Part shown: piece by piece, positions 47,401 through 58,200 of the stretch
Position numbering within the stretch: position 1 is the first letter of the stretch
Layout: each line of letters opens with the position of its first letter
DNA from: Elymus sibiricus
Lineage: Eukaryota; Streptophyta; Magnoliopsida; Poales; Poaceae
DNA: 64,000 nucleotides
Direction of reading: 5' to 3'
NCBI GenBank assembly: GCA_039707655.1
Contig: CM077676.1
Coordinates: 454,264,379-454,328,378, forward strand
Notes under the pieces: generated by a model
Seen by the model: the letters and a program-made list of their open reading frames with translations, nothing else
What the model was told of the DNA's origin: nothing
Databases searched by the model: none
Made by a program: the position numbers and the translations under genes

Positions 47401-49611
47401 CTCGTTTATTCCGAAGCTCCATGTTTCAAGTTGTAAGCAACTGAACAAGTATCAAATACCCAGGTGCTCCTACGAGTACTAGTAATGTACACATCAATAA
47501 CATGTATATCAAATATCTTTGTTGACATTGCCAGTCTTATTATCTGCCAGTTACTTTGGGGAAGTTCCGCTCCCTGTGAAATTTCCCTTTGCAATGGGAG
47601 CACTAAGTCTCGGGTTTGGTTCAGCCTTGGGTTTCTTCGCGTGAGCGGCAACTGTTTTACCGTTCTTCTTGAAGTCCCCTTTTCTTTCCCTTGCCCTTCT
47701 TGAAACTAGTGGTCTTATTAACCATCAACACTTGATGCTCCCTTTTTGATTTCTACATCCGCAGATTGTAGCATCGCGAATAGCTTAAGGATCTTTCTAT
47801 CCCTTGCATGTTTATAGTTCATCACGAAGATCCAGTAGCTTAGTGATAGTGACTAGAGAAATCTATCAATCACCACTTTATTCGGAAGTCTAACTCCCAC
47901 TTGATTCAAGTGTTTGAAGTACTCAGACATTCTGAGTACATGCTCACTAACGGAGCTGTTCTCCTCCATCTTGTAGCTATAGAACTTGTCGAAGGTGTCA
48001 TACCTCTCGACCCGGGTGTGAGCTTGAAAAACAAATTTTCAGCTCTTGGAACATCTCATATGCTCCGTGTTGCTCAAAACATATTTGGAGCTCCGGTTCT
48101 AAGCCGTAAAGTATGGCGCACTGAACTATCGAGTAGTCATCTTTTCTTGTCTGCCAGACGTTCATAACGTCCTCAGACGAAGCCGTAGGGGTATTTCACT
48201 GAGCGGTACATTAAGGACATAAGCCTTCTGTGCATCAGTGAGGACAATCCTCAGATCACGGACCTAGTCCCAATAGTTGCTTCCATCAACTTTCAACTTG
48301 GCTTACTCTAGGAACATATTAAAAACAGTGGAACTAACGCGTGGTTTATCGATCTACAACATTAAATTGCTAAGACACTTTTGACTATGTTCATGATAAT
48401 TGAAGTTCAATTAATCAAATTACTTAAGAACTCCCACTTAGATTAACATCCCTCAAGTTGTCTAAGTGTAACATGATCCACATCAAACTAATCCACGTCC
48501 GATCATCACGTGAGGTGGATCAGTTCATCAATGGTGAACATCTTTCATGTTGATCATATCTACTATATGACTCATGTTCGACCTTTCGGTCTCTCGTGTT
48601 CCGAGGCCATATCTGCATATGCTAGGCTCGTCAAGTTTAACCCAAGTATTCTGCATGTGTAAAACTGGCTTACACCCGTTGTATGTGAACGAAAGAATCC
48701 ATCACACCCGATCATCACGTGGTGCTTAGAAGCGTCGAACTTTCGCAACGGTGCATACTCGGGGAGAACACTTATCTTGAAATTTAGTGAAGGGATCATC
48801 TTATAATGCTACCGTCGTCCTAAGCAAAATAAGATGCATAAAAGGATTAACATCACATGCAATTCAATATATGTGATATGATATGGCCATCATCGAATTG
48901 TGCTTTTGATCTCCATCAGCATAGCACCGTCATGATCTCCATCGTCACCGGGTTGGCGCCATGATCTCCATCGTAGCGTCGTGACACCTTGATCTCCATC
49001 GTAGCGTCGTGGTCGTCTCGCCGGCTATTGCTACTACGACTACTGCTAACTCATAGCAGTAAAGTAAAGCAATTACATAGCGTTGGCATTGCATACAATA
49101 AAGAGACAACCATATGGCTCCTGCCGGTTGCCTGATAACTTACAAAACATGATCATCTCATACAACAACTTATATCACATCATGTCTTGGCCATATCATA
49201 TCACCAGCATACCCTGCAAAAACAAGTTAGACGTCCTCTACTTTGTTGTTGCAAGTTTTACGTGGCTGCTACGGGTTTGCAAGAACCGTTCTTACCTACG
49301 CAAAACCACAACGTGGTGTAGTGATTGCTTTTTGATCTTCTAAAAGAACCCTCTTCATTGAAACCGGTTCAACTAAAGTGAGAGAGACAGACACCCGCCA
49401 GTCACCTTTATGCAACGAGTGCACGTAGCGGTGAAACCTGTCTCGCGTAAGCGTACGCGTAATGTCGGTCCGGGCCGCTTCATCTCACAATACCGCCGAA
49501 TCAAGTATCAACTACTAACGGCAAGCAATATGTATATACCCACGCCCACAACTCGTTTGTGTTCTACTCGTGCAAATCACATCTACGCATAGACCTGGCT
49601 CATGATGCCAC
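44468..49611 (-). pseudogene. X internal unit 4 (full length, longest open integrase)
   Basis: The internal region is 5144 bp. It keeps one 438-codon frame (47037-45721) spanning the integrase and the start of RT. The integrase catalytic pattern is visible as D in HTDVCGP, D in RSDREGEY (the family usually has RGGEY) and E in NGMSEHRNRT. The frame then reads the conserved WIFKR and is thrown out by the 4-nt deletion near 45824. Gag and protease are fragmentary (47422-47156, 47651-47406), with the start codon lost as in unit 3. No unit encodes a complete polyprotein, so any movement of X would have depended on proteins from another element such as Y. Confidence 0.82.
49598..49610 (-). other. 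Degenerate primer binding site of X (unit 4)
   Basis: One base after the 5' LTR the minus strand reads TGGCATCATGAGC. The initiator-Met site expected in this family is TGGTATCAGAGC, so X has a T-to-C change and an extra T. The same variant is present at unit 2 (before 35848). Unit 3 has a further change (GATCC for GAGCC, before 42729). Priming would be weakened, in line with a defective element. Confidence 0.65.
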
Positions 49612-51350
49612 TGTTGGGGAACGGAGCATGAATTTCAAAAATTTCCTACGCTCACGCAAGATCTATTCATGGAGATGCATCGCTACGAGAGGGGAGAGTG
49701 TGTCTACGTACCCTCGTAGACCGTTTAGCGGAAGCGTCTCACAACGCGGTTGATGTAGTCGAACAATCCTTCGAGCTCCACCGATCGAGTACCGAACGTA
49801 CGGCACCTCCGAGTTCTACACACGTGCAGCTCGGTGACGTTCCTCGCCTTCTTGATCCAGCAAGACGTCGAGGTAGTAGATGAGTTCCGTCAGCACGACG
49901 ACGTGGCGACGGTGACGGTGAAGTGATTCCGGCCGGGCTTCGCCTAAGCTCTCCGAAAATATGACCGAGGTGGAAAACGGAGATCGGGGCACCGCACACG
50001 GCTATGGGACAATTGTCTCTCCAAGGGGTGCCCCTCCTCCGTATATAAAGGAGGGAGGGAGGAGGCCGCCCCCCTAGGGGTGCGCCAAGTGTGGGGAGTC
50101 CTACTAGGACTCCTTAGTCCTAGTAGGATTCTACCTCCCATACGAAGTAGGAAAGGGGGAAGGGAGAGGGAAAGGAAAGAGGGGGCTGCGCCCCCTCCCC
50201 TAGTCCAATTCGGTTTGGGCAAGGGGGGGCGCGCGCCTCCTCACGTGGCCTGCCTCTCCTTTTCCCGTATGGCCCAATAAGGCCCATTACTTCTCCCGGT
50301 GAATTCCCGTAACTCCCCGGTACTCCGAAAAATACCCGAATCACTCGGAACCTTTCCGACGTCCGAATATAGCCTTCCAATATATGAATCTTTACCTCTC
50401 GACCATTTCGAGACTCCTCGTCATGTCCGTGATCTCATCCGGGACTCCGAACAAACTTCGGTCACCAATCACATAACTCATATAATACTATATCGTCATC
50501 GAACCTTAAGTGTGCGGACCCTACGGATTCGGGAATGATGTAGACATGACCGAGACGACTCTCCGGTCAATAACCAACAGCGGAACCTGGATGCTCATAT
50601 TGGTTCCTACATATTCCACGAAGATCTTTATCGATGAACCTCATATGTCAACATACGTTGTTCCCTTTGTCCGGCGGTATGTTACTTGCCCGAGATTCGA
50701 TCGTCGGTATTCAATACCTAGTTCAATCTCGTTACCGGCAAGTCTCTTTACTCGTTCCATAATACATCATCTTGCAACTAACACTTTAGTCACGGTGCTT
50801 GCAAGGCTTCTGTGATGCTGTATTACCGAGAGGGCCCAGAGATACCTTCTCCGATAGTTGGAGTGACAAATCCCAATCTCGATCCATGCCAACTCAACAA
50901 ACACTTTTGGAGATACCTGTAGTGCACCTTTATAATCACCCAGTTACGTTGTGACGTTTGATGCACCCTAAGTATTCCTACGGTATCCGGGAGTTGCATG
51001 ATCTCATGGTCAGAGGAACGTGTATTTGACATAGTGAAAGCAATAGCAATAAACTGAACGATCATATGCTATGCTAACGGTTGGGTCATGTCCATCACAT
51101 CATTCTCCTAATGATGTGATCCCGTTATCAAATGATAACTCATGTCCATGGTCAGGAAACCTTAACCATCTTTGATCAACGAGCTAGTCAAGTAGAGGCT
51201 TACTAGGGACTCAATATTTGTTCATTATCCACACATGTATTTAGTTTCCGGTCAATACAATTCTAGCATGAATAATAAACCATTATCATGAACGGGGAAA
51301 TATGATAATAAACACTTTATTATTATTGCCTCTAGGGCATATTTCCAACA
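49612..51350 (-). repeat. X LTR 4 (outer, 5' LTR in coding sense)
   Basis: This LTR is 1739 bp. It abuts the right GGGTG target duplication, so it is the original 5' LTR of the array. Its TATA-type box lies at 50049-50041, about 1.3 kb into the LTR. Confidence 0.92.
50041..50049 (-). promoter_or_regulatory. TATA-type box of the X 5' LTR
   Basis: TTTATATAC on the minus strand lies about 1.3 kb from the LTR start, the same relative place as the TATA box of the W LTR, and is conserved in all four X LTRs. A perfect inverted repeat (stem TCCTACTAGGACT) lies about 50 bp upstream. Confidence 0.5.
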
Positions 51351-51355
51351 GGGTG
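51351..51355. other. Right target-site duplication of X (GGGTG)
   Basis: Directly follows CCAACA of the last X LTR and matches 17310-17314. Confidence 0.85.
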
Positions 51356-53029
51356 CGCTTGGGGAAAAAAAATCTATGAGACCGGGTCTATTCCCTCATC
51401 TCGTGAGACTATTGTCAAACAATGACACGTGTGCTGCACAAATCGCAAAGCGTTTCCCCCATTGGCCTAGGTTTCCTGTACGTGAAAACTGTCTTTTGAC
51501 TCTTGAGCACGCACAGAAGAAACCCAAATCAAACACAAGGAAAAAGAAGGGAAATGTTTGTATACGGCCAGCCGGCCGAAAACTACGCCGGCCGCACGCT
51601 TGCCATGCGATCGTGTGCGATCTAGCGGCCCGCGTTTGCACTCGCGCAAGTTGACGAGTCGCCTGGGCCTGCCGTCAACCCTTCCTTTTCTTTATTTTTT
51701 CTCTCGTATCACACTGTCATCTCTTTCCTCTGGTTCTCTTCTTCCTCTCATCCCTTCTATCTCATGTGCAGGACCACGGCAAGGCGCACCACCGCTGCCA
51801 TACACTCCGGTCTCCACTGGCACGAGAGGTCACATCGCTGCAAATTTGAGCGCTCACCGGTCCTGCGAGAGGAGGCAGACGCTATTTATGGGGGTAGGTA
51901 AGCGTGCTGAAACCAGCAGCAAGAAGAGCTACGACCGGGGTGCTGCAACCGACGCACGGCAGAGGTGGAACCGCGGGCTATTGAAGATGCAACCTGCACG
52001 CGGTGAGCTGCAGAGGGCCACACACGCGCCATGGCGAGATGTTGCAACCGGTGTGCAGCGGAGCTGGAACCGCACTCTGCAGAGTTGCAATGTGCCGATG
52101 AAGCTGGGACCCATCGATGCACGTGATGTCTTTTTTCTGCAACCACATGCTTCCAGAGCTTCAACTGGCGTGCGCAGAGCTGGAACCGTGCTCGACAGAG
52201 CTGCAACCTTGGGCCGGAGAAGCTGGTGCCCGCCGACGCACTAGTCTATTTTTGTTGCAACCGTATATGCGATTTGCTGGAACGGTTCATTGCGACTTTT
52301 TTCGCATGGCCATGCTACGAGGCGGCCCATGCGCGGCGATTTTTTGAGACGGCGACAATCCGTTGGGACCCCGGCGAGCGGTCAAGACTTACGTTGGGAG
52401 CTCGAGCGAGGCGCTGTGACCCGCGGGGGAGCGGGGGCGAGAGTTACAGGCTGAGGTTTTCGCGGTGCTGCGGATGCATCACTGTGACGAGTCGGCAAGA
52501 GGCGACGGCGAGCCGGCGAGCAGCGGTGCCGGTGCTGCCAACGAGCGGCAGCGGGAGGGGCAGTGCTGCATGCGACCGCGGCTACGAGCACGCGGACGCG
52601 ATGCTGCGCTGACCGGCCAGCTCCATGCTCGATAGAGTCGCCCATGCGGGGAGATCCAAGAGATGTGATCGAGCGCATTGCATGACTGCGCGGCGACCGG
52701 CCGAAATTTCGTCCGGTCCACCAGCGCCTATCACTGGCCGAAAAAGAAAGAGACATGGCCCAATCATATGCTCCGTGCTCGGATTGCCTATGGCTGCTGC
52801 ACTTGTCGTTTGCCGCATACACTCCTTCTCTTATCGCTGAAGTGAAACAGGGTTGCAGTTCTGCTTTTTTTTGCAAAGGCAATTCCGCTAATTCTGTAAT
52901 TAGTGGACATGCCATTTGAGACAGGCCACTAGATCGGTAATTGGTGGATAGGGCGGGGAGAGTTGGTGCTCAAATATGAGGCCTTCAGCACGCATGGCGC
53001 ATGTCCAAATTTTTCGTCAGAAGAGGATC
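51356..53029. repeat. GC-rich repeat debris, no gene
   Basis: The stretch at 51880-52260 contains scattered copies of GCTGGAACC, TTGCAACC and GCTGCAACC at irregular spacing, a wording seen in repeated grass elements. Frames on both strands (51558-52244, 51886-52206, 52226-52612, 52382-52915) show no domain and follow GC content. The right part (52620-53029) has nothing recognised. Confidence 0.5.
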
Positions 53030-53258
53030 CATTTAAAAATAGGCTTTCACCCCGCTTTATATATAAAGCAATAACACAATAAAGTACAACGCGGAACGAT
53101 ACAATATGATGGGAGGCCCACTTATAAAGCAGATCACAAGATAACCATGAATCTAGAACAAGCCTAACACCTAGCCGAGGCAAGAGCAAAGACACGTGGG
53201 CTCCACGACAACACCCCCAAGAGGGTGATGGCGCGAAGCGACGCCGCTACAGAGTCCA
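53030..53258 (-). mobile_element. LINE-type 3' end fragment
   Basis: The minus strand reads GCTTTATATATAAAGCGGGG then TGAAAGCCTATTTTT, the wording of many Triticeae LINE 3' ends. The upstream CACCCTC and GCGGCGTCG text also fits. No poly(A) or TSD is seen. Element Z is inserted at its upstream side (53259). Confidence 0.45.
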
Positions 53259-55274
53259 TGTAGGGAAACACGACAGAAAACAAAAAATTTCGGTATAGCG
53301 AGCACGCCCTGGATCACTATGGAGATGCATACAAGGTTTGATCTGATCGTTACCGACTCGTAGCGCAGCGGAAGTAGAGTCGATGTAGATCGTCGGTGCA
53401 GATCCCCGTAGCTAGGATTTACAACCTCCCAACCACGAGGATGTACTCCCTCGTCTGCCCCTCGGACAGTCCCTCGGACAGCCCTCCGGGAGGCGGTTGG
53501 ACAGTCCCCCGGACGATGTCACGGACAGCCCTTCGGGAGGACCCTCGAAACTCGGACAGTAACTCGGACAGCCCTTTGCGAGGCACTCTCGAACAGCCCC
53601 TCGGGCAAAAAGATCGAACCTACGACCTCTCTACGGGGTTGCACACATACAGTGTCATCTATCCGGCAAGGCTTCGCCGTCCAGAACTAGTTTCCACCGG
53701 AATCCAGACAGCCTTTCGGCTCTACGAAACTGTTTCGTGTGAGGGAGAGAAGAAAGGCAGATCATGCATACCATTTGGTGAGAGAGTTGGAGTGAGTGTG
53801 GAGAGCTCCTCTCCACCTCTATTTATAGGAGAAAGAGGGGTGGAGGGGCTGAAATTTCAGCCACAAAAAGGGGTTCCTTCCCTCCCAAGCCTTCTCCAAG
53901 ATCTTTTGGTAAAAGCCCCAAAAAGTGGCTTTCTAAAAAGCAACCAAAAAGTGCTTTTCACTATTCATGGAAACATTTTTCCGCGACCGTTATATCCGAA
54001 AATATTTCTGTAGGTCTTAAAACATTTCCTGTACCCACTAAAATAATTTTGGACGCGTTCCGAAACAATTCCGGATTAGTGATTTTCATCTGCGAAAAGC
54101 AACCAAAGCGGTTCCGGCAGCTCCGGAACATTTTCGGGTTTTTTCTCCGGAAAATCCCAGAAGTTCCCAGAACAATTCTAGCACCCTCTAAGAATTTTCA
54201 GGCGTGTGCCGAAACCATTTTGACTAAATGGTATACTCCGAAACAACCTTTCGGTTTTACCGAAACTATTCCGGTGTTCTCTCTCCGAAACTTTTCCGTT
54301 GTCTCCGAAACTCTTCCGGTGACTTTCTCTCAGACTTCCTGTCTAGTATTCAGCAGATAGATGACCCTTAAGCGTGTGACCCTATAGGTTCGGTGCAGTA
54401 TAGACATGACCAGAACATCTTTCCGATCAATGATCAACATCAGAGCCGTGGACACCCATATTGACCCCTATACCCACACGAATAAATATTCGAGTGAATC
54501 TCCAGTTGCCGTGTGCTATTCCTGTTGCTTCGCGATATGTTACAAAACACCCGAGGTGAGATTTATCGGCATCCCTGTGAATCAACAACTTGTCCACTAT
54601 GCCAGTTACCTCGTTACCGGTTTTGTTCTCTTATCTCGTTTCTGCGTTCTGGTATCCGTGTGATCAAATCACGATGTGTCTGGCCAGACGATGATGGATA
54701 CCGTAACACCGAGAGGGTCCAAAGAATATCTCTCCATCGTCGGAGGAGCAAATCCCAATCTTGAGCTATCAAGTCCCTTGACATATTTTTCCATGAACCC
54801 GTAAGCCGCCGTAATAGCCACCCATTTACGGATGACGTTTAACGAACCCCAAAGTTCATGAAGCAAGCATGAAGAAACTCGATACTCTCATGGTCTAAGG
54901 AATTATGCAAACGTTAACTTTCTCTGTGTTATTAACCATTAACTTGTGACGAATGTATCTCATAGCATAACATCAATTCGGGTTGATTCAACACAAATGT
55001 TTTTCTAACATTGTGCCCTCAAAGTTGCTGGCATAGTCATACCCATGATCAGGAAAACAGAACCATCATGCAACACTTGAGCTAGTCTTAGAGGCCAGAC
55101 TAGGAATACATTTTACCGTTTATTATTCCACGCGTGCATATGAGTCTTCCTTCGAGCCTCGTGGTTATTGCAGACTCGAGAACCATAGCAGTTATAGCAT
55201 GGAACATAAACTTAATCAGGAACATGGGGATAAATAATAACATTTATTATTGCCTCTAGGGCATATCTCCTACA
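53259..55274 (-). repeat. Z LTR (3' LTR), 2016 bp
   Basis: TGTAGGAGATATGCCC...CCCTACA on the minus strand, with TATAAATAGAGG at 53827-53816. Downstream in transcription sense lies a CTCGGACAG-rich tract (53456-53600), and upstream lie repeated CCGAAAC/TTCCGG words (54050-54340). Confidence 0.85.
53456..53600. repeat. CTCGGACAG-type short repeats in the Z LTR
   Basis: At least six copies or near copies of CTCGGACAGYCC and CCGGGAGG-like words lie within about 145 bp, and the same again in the partial right LTR (60764-60910). They lie within the predicted transcribed part of the LTR. Confidence 0.7.
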
Positions 55275-58200
55275 GACTCCCACTTGCACTAGAGTCAATA
55301 ATCTAGTCAATGCTAATGCACTTTACACCTATGGCATACCGGTGTAAAATATGCTTCGCTTGTGGTATAGTCTGATGTCCAACGGATCTGACAACTTCAG
55401 CTCCGTGTGTATCTTTGCATATCCTCGCATTTTCACGCTTTCACAAAATTCATATTTTGTGTGGACTTGGCTTTGTATATATGTGAATCACTGGTCGAAC
55501 CCTGATTCCTCAGACTGAGCTATGGAGCAACTATCTACAATAGTGTCCCATTGATCAAAGCCTTCTTGGAATCATACTAAGTTCAAGAATGAACTATATG
55601 ATTCAACATCTTCTTTGTCGTTTCTAAAGCGTCAACATACTTAGGCTTTGTTATAAAATTCACCACAGTAACCTGTTTGGAACAATTCCAACTTACTGTG
55701 TCACCATATCGTGTATTTCACAAAAACCCTTAACTTAAATCGAAAATCGCATGGAGCATTGATGAAGACCGTATCGATGTAATTACTTACAACGAGCACT
55801 TCATAATCTCTGCTTGCAAGAAAACATGTCATCAGTGCTACTTTAGTACTCAATGACATTTTTCACTGTTGTCCCATGATCAGTACTTTGATCACTTTGG
55901 TATCTATACTCGCAACAGGTTGGGAGTATCGGACATATCTGGTTGTTTTGCATACCATGGAATACATGATTAATCCAAACACAAGAGTGTGTGGAATCTC
56001 CATCATGTATTTTTCTCATCAGTGTTTTGGGACACCGAGTCTTGCAAAAACTCTTTCCATGTGACTTCGGCAAGAATCACTCCTTGGCGTTTAGTGCTAA
56101 ACTATTTTAGCATCTTGTCAATATGTATTTTGGCTTAGCCCTATTAGGCAATTCTATCTCACAGATAATTATGCCTAATATCAAGGCTACCCAGCCCAAG
56201 CACTTCATTGTAAAACTAATTTTTCAATGAAGTCCTAATTCGTGTCAAGAAATTTATATTATTTCCAATCAACAATGTGTCAAGCACACAAGGTTTTTAC
56301 AAATATTATTATGCTCCCACTTACTTTCTTGTACCCACAAGCATCTTCATTATCCATTGATGAAATCAAACTCTTTTGACTATTTTATCAAAAATGAAGA
56401 TTCCAACTCCATTTTGATCTCTTCTATCCATTGCTGGAAATCTGAAGTTTGCATACTCACCAGCATCCTCTGGATTGACAAAATACCTTGGACTGTATCA
56501 CATGCAAGTCATAGGTTGCATTTCCATCTCATGGAAATCCTTTTGGCATCCATGTATCATATCTCATGATTGAAATATGTATTAATTGCTAGTTTAACCC
56601 GAACCGACTTTAAGCATCGCTACGGTGAGACAATCTCATCGTAGTCAATTCCTTGAATTTGTTATTGCAACAAGTCGAGCTTTATGGATAAAACATTTTT
56701 ATCCGTATCAGTTTATAGTTCCAATAATATTCGTTATACTAAGTCTTCCGAAGGGTTCATCAAGATTTAATCTTGAATCATTTATATGGAAACTATCTCG
56801 GATTGTATTGGCATTTAGCCAATTCCGGAGTCAGGGCCCATCAACGCTTCCTTGTGTATCGTAGGTATACTGTTTTCTAGCAACAATATCTTGTCTGCGC
56901 ACCTGAGAGGTTTGCACGAGTTTTGCCTACGTGGTTCAGCTGTAAGTTCGACCGAAGTCCATACATTTTATTGTAGAGGCTTCCGTATCAGTCGCAGGAG
57001 GAAACTCTGGAATTGCTTCCGAGGTTTCTATCCCTTGTCATGATAACGAATATATTGTTATCTCGTCGAGTTGCACTGTCCTCCCACTCACCCTTTTGTA
57101 AGAACCATTTTCTACAAAATCATACCGTTCTTTGTGGCAAACCTTTTGCCTCGGTATAGTGGTGGAGGAATTCCCAATTACTTGGGATAACCTACAAAGT
57201 AGCACTTGTCTGATTTGGAATAGGTTTGTAAATATTTTACACAAGCCTCATATTCCAAATGTTAAGAAAAGACAAAACATGGTTGGGCATACCATACCAT
57301 GGCGTCATTTCAACATATCTGATGGCGCTCTATTCAGTGTAAAAGCCGCAGTCTCTAAAGCATTACTTCAAAAAGGTTAATGGCAAATTGATTTATGTCA
57401 TCTTTGATCTTACCATGTCATAAATGGTTTAATTACATCTTCACGGACATTCCACTCACAGTGGTGTTCCGGGAGGTGTAAGTTATGAAACTCTTTTCAC
57501 AACTCATCAGACATTCGCTAAGCTTGTTACTAAAATATTCCTTTCCGCAATCTAATTGCAGAAACATAATTTTCTTGTTACAATAATTTCGACTTCATTT
57601 TGAAAACCTTTTGAAAGATTTCAAAAGATCCAGACTTACGTCTCATCAAGTAAATATCCATATATCTACTTGAGTCATTTTAGAAGATAGATAAATCCAC
57701 TGCTAGCAACAACATTTATTGGACTACACACATCATAATGTATGATCACCAATAAGTTTGTTGCTCGTTCCTCATGGCCTGTGAATGGTATTTCAGTCAC
57801 TTCACTTTTCGGACGAAAGTTGCAAGTGTAGATGATTCATAATCAAATGACTTCAAAAACCATCATGATGGAATTTTCCATGCGGGTTTCTCCAATGTGA
57901 CCAAATGCAGTGCCACACATATGTGGTATTCTTTTAGTCTTGCAACATTTAGCGTCAGTGTTATGGATGTATCATATTACCATCAATATTCATAACATAC
58001 ATCCCATCCATGATGGAAGTATGGCCCTTATGTTATTCATAATACTAAACAACAATTGTTCTTTTATGAACAACACTCTTGCAACAAACATTATGCAAAT
58101 GGGCTAGAGTGTATAAAACTCTAAAATGAAATATGAAAGTAAATACAGAGATAATGTATTATTATCAATATTCATTACATACTCTCATTCATAATGAAAA

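Larger units (their letters stand above)
17315..51350 (-). mobile_element. X: tandem multi-unit Copia retrotransposon array (Angela/WIS/BARE type)
   Basis: A single pair of 5-bp target duplications, GGGTG at 17310-17314 and 51351-51355, brackets 34 kb. That span holds four complete LTRs (17315-19058, 35848-37586, 42729-44467, 49612-51350), all minus-oriented and starting TGTTGGAAATATGCCC. They alternate with internal regions in the order LTR-IN-LTR-IN-LTR-IN-LTR. The period between LTR starts is 6881 and 6883 bp. The leftmost internal interval is two partial internal regions fused near 22917, so four internal copies are represented and one LTR is missing. A second element, Y, is nested at 23044-32377. 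No target duplication separates the units, so they arose from one insertion. Coding regions are decayed alike in all units. The family name rests on terminal sequence and protein resemblance. Confidence 0.9.

Noticed and set aside
17315..51350. Repeats at regular distance, considered as a CRISPR-like or satellite array
   Set aside because: The repeated unit is a whole retrotransposon with LTR termini, polypurine tract and gag-pol remnants.
17315..51350. Reading the four X LTRs as independent or solo LTR insertions
   Set aside because: Inner LTRs lack their own 5-bp duplications and are joined directly to PBS and polypurine ends of neighbouring units.
51558..52244. 228-codon plus-strand frame
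   Set aside because: Repeated-word GC-rich DNA with equally long frames on the other strand.
53396..54013. 205-codon frame in the Z LTR, also seen at 60704-61321
   Set aside because: It is conserved only because both LTRs are copies; it spans the TATA box on the opposite strand and has no domain.
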